Source of the DNA: JBDRTU01 sp043823825
GTDB taxonomy: Bacteria > Patescibacteriota > Patescibacteriia > Veblenbacterales > UBA10138
NCBI GenBank assembly: GCA_043823825.1
Contig: JBDRTU010000026.1
Span: 1-64,000 of the forward strand
DNA length: 64,000 bases
Direction: 5' to 3'
Part shown: piece by piece, positions 62,365 to 64,000 of the stretch
How positions within the stretch are numbered: the stretch's first letter is position 1
Layout: each line of letters starts with the position of its first letter
The notes under the pieces: model-generated
The model's input: only the letters and a program-made list of their open reading frames with translations
The model's database searches: none
What the model was told of the DNA's origin: nothing
Translations under genes and position numbers: made by a program

Positions 62365-62625
62365 TCAAATATAACTGATAACAGATTTAGATACTCGCGA
62401 CAGCTCCGAAGATAAGGAATAAAATACTAGTTTACTTTTTTGCTCTGATTCTAAAATATCAGCACCTTTTAAGACAGTAAGATGTTTAGAGGTGGCTTTA
62501 AATGATAGTTTGATGGCGTCAGCTATATCACCTACTGGTGCTGGCTGATGAGATTTTAGATATTTGATAATAGCCAGACGGCGTTTATTAGCTAAAGCTT
62601 TTAGATTTCTTTCTAACTCCTTCAT
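62365..62625 (-). CDS. ArsR-family winged-helix regulator
   Basis: An 86-residue repressor: LKALANKRRLAIIKYLKSHQ, recognition helix region KLSFKATSKHLTVLKGADIL and the wing SKLVFYSLSS. There is no obvious cysteine metal site. A perfect TATAAT at 62632-62637 lies so close that transcription should begin at the second ATG (62625), which is therefore preferred over 62631. Matching palindromes on both sides suggest that it controls itself and whatever lay downstream. Confidence 0.88.
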   Translation of the reverse strand: MKELERNLKALANKRRLAIIKYLKSHQPAPVGDIADAIKLSFKATSKHLTVLKGADILESEQKSKLVFYSLSSELSRVSKSVISYI

Positions 62626-62631
62626 AAACAT

Positions 62632-62637
62632 ATTATA
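62632..62637 (-). promoter_or_regulatory. -10 box of arsR
   Basis: Minus-strand TATAAT directly before the arsR start; the operator palindrome at 62659-62674 overlaps the -35 position. The mRNA is predicted to be leaderless. Confidence 0.6.
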
Positions 62638-62658
62638 GCACCATTATTATCATTCAAA

Positions 62659-62674
62659 CATTCGAGCGAATGAG
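62659..62674. promoter_or_regulatory. ArsR-type operator palindrome, upstream copy
   Basis: CATTCGAGCGAATGAG, palindromic core CATTCG..CGAATG, placed over the -35 region of arsR. Together with the copy after the gene it forms a matched pair. Confidence 0.55.
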
Positions 62675-62760
62675 GGCAAGATAAGGGGGAGGTGGGAGTA
62701 TGGAGTATGATGGGGAAAGATGATCTGCTGCAAAGATGATTTTTTTGTTTAGGCAGCCAA

Positions 62761-62900
62761 AATTACTGAATTTATTAAGTAATAAATTCATGAATTAATT
62801 TATGCCTGCCCGCCTTGGGCGGGAATTAATTACTGAATTTCCTTGATAATTTCATTTTAGCGCAAAACCACCCAGCAACACTAGGTAGCTGGTGGAAATG
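62761..62900. repeat. hairpins and repeated AATTACTGAATTT words
   Basis: This gene-free stretch holds a 9-bp stem GAATTTATT-AAGT-AATAAATTC (62768-62789), a CCCGCC/GGGCGGG hairpin (about 62808-62823), two copies of AATTACTGAATTT (62761-62773 and 62828-62840) and a CCACC..AGC/GCTGGTGG hairpin (62868-62896). A third copy of the word covers the stop codon of the nuclease gene at 63802-63814. The remaining bases up to 63046 show no gene that I trust. Confidence 0.45.
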
Positions 62901-63045
62901 AAGCTCCATAGCCTTATGGCCATGGTATCCTTCATTTCTTCGGCGGAATCCGCCGTAGCACCCTCCTTTACTTTTCGAGCTACGGAGGATCCACCCCGCA
63001 TTCATCCACGGGCTTACGTCCGTGGTCTTCATGCGAAGGCGGATA

Positions 63046-63084
63046 AAAAAGACCCGCCAGAGGTCCTTGGGACATAGCGGGTTA
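63046..63084 (-). terminator. terminator of the 63.1 kb gene
   Basis: Minus-strand ACCCGC...GCGGGT stem with a long loop followed by CTTTTTT, just past the stop codon of the 161-residue gene. Confidence 0.7.
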
Positions 63085-63086
63085 GG

Positions 63087-63569
63087 TTAACGAGGGGGAT
63101 TTAGCGTGTTGGCTATTGGCTTTTCGAGATTTACCTCGAAGGCTTCTGCAAGAGCTAACAAGTCTCTTCCCCACGGATTAGTCTTCCTGGGTGGATAAAG
63201 ATGAGGAGACAACCCAGGACGATAAATCTGTTTACTCTGAGCCACTAATTCGGCTTCTATCTCTCTGCGTTGCCTTATAATTTCCTCTATAATAAACTTA
63301 ATGGCTTCCCTCTGAAAGAGGTCGCAATTCTTGGCCAGTTGTTTGTATATAGTCAGACAATCTTCAAATGAAGAAGAGTTATCAATCGGTGCTTTATCTC
63401 CATAATCAAAACCAGTCGCATAGGGAATAAGATAATTAGTAACCGACGTAAGGTGATCTAGAAACTCTCCCATGGGACCCATGCCGCCTAACGGTGGACA
63501 GGGAATTCTACGTAGAGCATATACAGTCATGGCTATGGCCTTATCTATGTATAAAGATAAAAAATTCAT
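63087..63569 (-). CDS. hypothetical protein
   Basis: A soluble helical protein of 160 residues with ALRRIPCPPLGGMGPMGEFL near the start and a charged helix EEIIRQRREIEAEL in the middle. AAGGAG lies 5 bases before the ATG at 63569, which is preferred to a GTG two codons earlier. It has a private terminator. I recognise no family. Confidence 0.65.
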   Translation of the reverse strand: MNFLSLYIDKAIAMTVYALRRIPCPPLGGMGPMGEFLDHLTSVTNYLIPYATGFDYGDKAPIDNSSSFEDCLTIYKQLAKNCDLFQREAIKFIIEEIIRQRREIEAELVAQSKQIYRPGLSPHLYPPRKTNPWGRDLLALAEAFEVNLEKPIANTLNPPR

Positions 63570-63655
63570 CCTCACTCCTTTTATTAGTTGTCAAGGTAAT
63601 TATTTTATTTTCATTTCATCTTAGATTAAAAAAGATATATTTGTCAATACTTATA

Positions 63656-63711
63656 AATAAAAACTCGCTCCTCTAGCCAAATTCGCCAGCGGAGTTATTT
63701 TATTTTTTAAT
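63656..63711. terminator. bidirectional terminator
   Basis: AACTCGCT / AGCGGAGTT stem with one bulged base, T-rich on the plus side and on the minus side. Confidence 0.6.
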
Positions 63712-63726
63712 CTTCAACTATTCTCC

Positions 63727-63743
63727 TATTCGCGCGAATTAGA
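63727..63743. repeat. palindromic 17-mer (ATTCGCGCGAAT core), copy 2
   Basis: TATTCGCGCGAATTAGA, identical to 25918-25934. This copy lies between the nuclease gene and the unknown gene at 63.1 kb. Confidence 0.6.
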
Positions 63744-63803
63744 GCCGGGTTAGTTATGCATAATACTTAGAATTGATGCCCGTCCGTCTCTGGAGGGAAT
63801 TAA

Positions 63804-64000
63804 TTACTGAATTTTTTCATTAACTGCTTTGATATACCTACAATAATCACAATCCTCCCTTGACTTAGGCAACACCTCTGCCTCCAAACACTTTATGGCA
63901 TCTCTTATAGCCCCCTCCACCCAACTATCATCCCCTTTATAAGGAATTATCTTAATATCAAACTCTAGCTTGCCATCAAAGGCCTCCTTATCAGTTTTGC
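63804..64000 (-). CDS. PD-(D/E)XK nuclease superfamily protein, C-terminal part
   Basis: The frame enters from the right edge and ends at 63804; about 64 residues are visible. They include FDGKLEFDIKIIPYKGDDSW, AIRDAIKCLEAEVLP and the closing cysteines in REDCDYCRYIKAV. This end is typical of a PD-(D/E)XK nuclease family common in Patescibacteria (family match from memory). The catalytic core lies outside the window. Confidence 0.6.
   Translation of the reverse strand, partial: KTDKEAFDGKLEFDIKIIPYKGDDSWVEGAIRDAIKCLEAEVLPKSREDCDYCRYIKAVNEKIQ

Noticed and set aside
1..64000. CRISPR array, prophage, insertion sequence or integrase
   Set aside because: I saw no regularly spaced direct repeats, transposase or recombinase motifs, or phage structural genes anywhere in the window.

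Overview
The window is a stretch of an AT-rich, gene-dense bacterial chromosome that most resembles the Candidate Phyla Radiation (Patescibacteria, Parcubacteria-like). This placement is an inference. It rests on the mix of a DUF4012 surface-glycan gene, a minimal PilB/C/M/N/O type IV pilus operon, a SecD carrying a rotamase domain, a cohesin-type surface protein, an RMD1/YagE protein, many sub-150-residue membrane proteins, few Shine-Dalgarno sequences in the long operons, and several genes that appear to start at or near the mRNA 5' end. The DNA is chromosomal: I see no integrase, transposase, phage gene or CRISPR array.

Layout. 0-1.1 kb: a SET-domain protein, a GC-rich recurrent-looking element, a tRNA-Thr(CGT) and a partial tRNA copy. 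1.1-6.3 kb: a parvulin foldase, an FtsB/DivIC protein, lepA and murJ, with a decayed 5' copy of lepA fused to the end of murJ. 6.4-6.8 kb: a strong candidate for a new structured RNA with its own promoter and U-tract. 6.8-14.1 kb: a surface polysaccharide operon (polyprenyl glycosylphosphotransferase, three GT4 enzymes, DUF4012). 14.2-14.6 kb: RNase P RNA. 14.8-22 kb: RNase HI, RecJ, small membrane proteins, two PfkB kinases and an acetate-kinase homologue with altered catalytic residues. 22-27.8 kb: a SUF iron-sulfur operon with superoxide dismutase under an IscR-like repressor whose operator overlaps its own promoter. 28-38.4 kb: cohesin protein, SecF, SecD, an ABC exporter, YdjM-like and RMD1 proteins, SecA. 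38.5-42 kb: two unknown genes, the polyamine pair agmatinase and pyruvoyl arginine decarboxylase, and PRPP synthetase. 42-51.4 kb: murB, murC, murG, ftsW, murD and mraY, interrupted between murC and murB by a 1.5 kb opposite-strand block of structured RNA segments and two small exported or membrane proteins. 51.5-58 kb: type IV pilus assembly operon and a prepilin-like gene. 58-64 kb: an S41 protease homologue with a J-like domain, a KAS III/HMG-CoA-synthase-like thiolase-fold enzyme, a membrane-anchored serpin, an ArsR regulator between two palindromes, an unknown gene and the 3' end of a PD-(D/E)XK nuclease.

How it fits together. Most of the minus strand holds long housekeeping operons with ATGA or short overlaps and little Shine-Dalgarno signal. 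Many plus-strand genes are single units: a TTGACA-N17-TAnnnT promoter, a leader of tens of bases, often a clear GGAG-type ribosome site, and a private terminator. The most promising undescribed material is the RNA at 6.4-6.8 kb and the RNA/lipoprotein block at 43.3-44.8 kb. All calls were made by eye from the sequence; no search or folding program was run.
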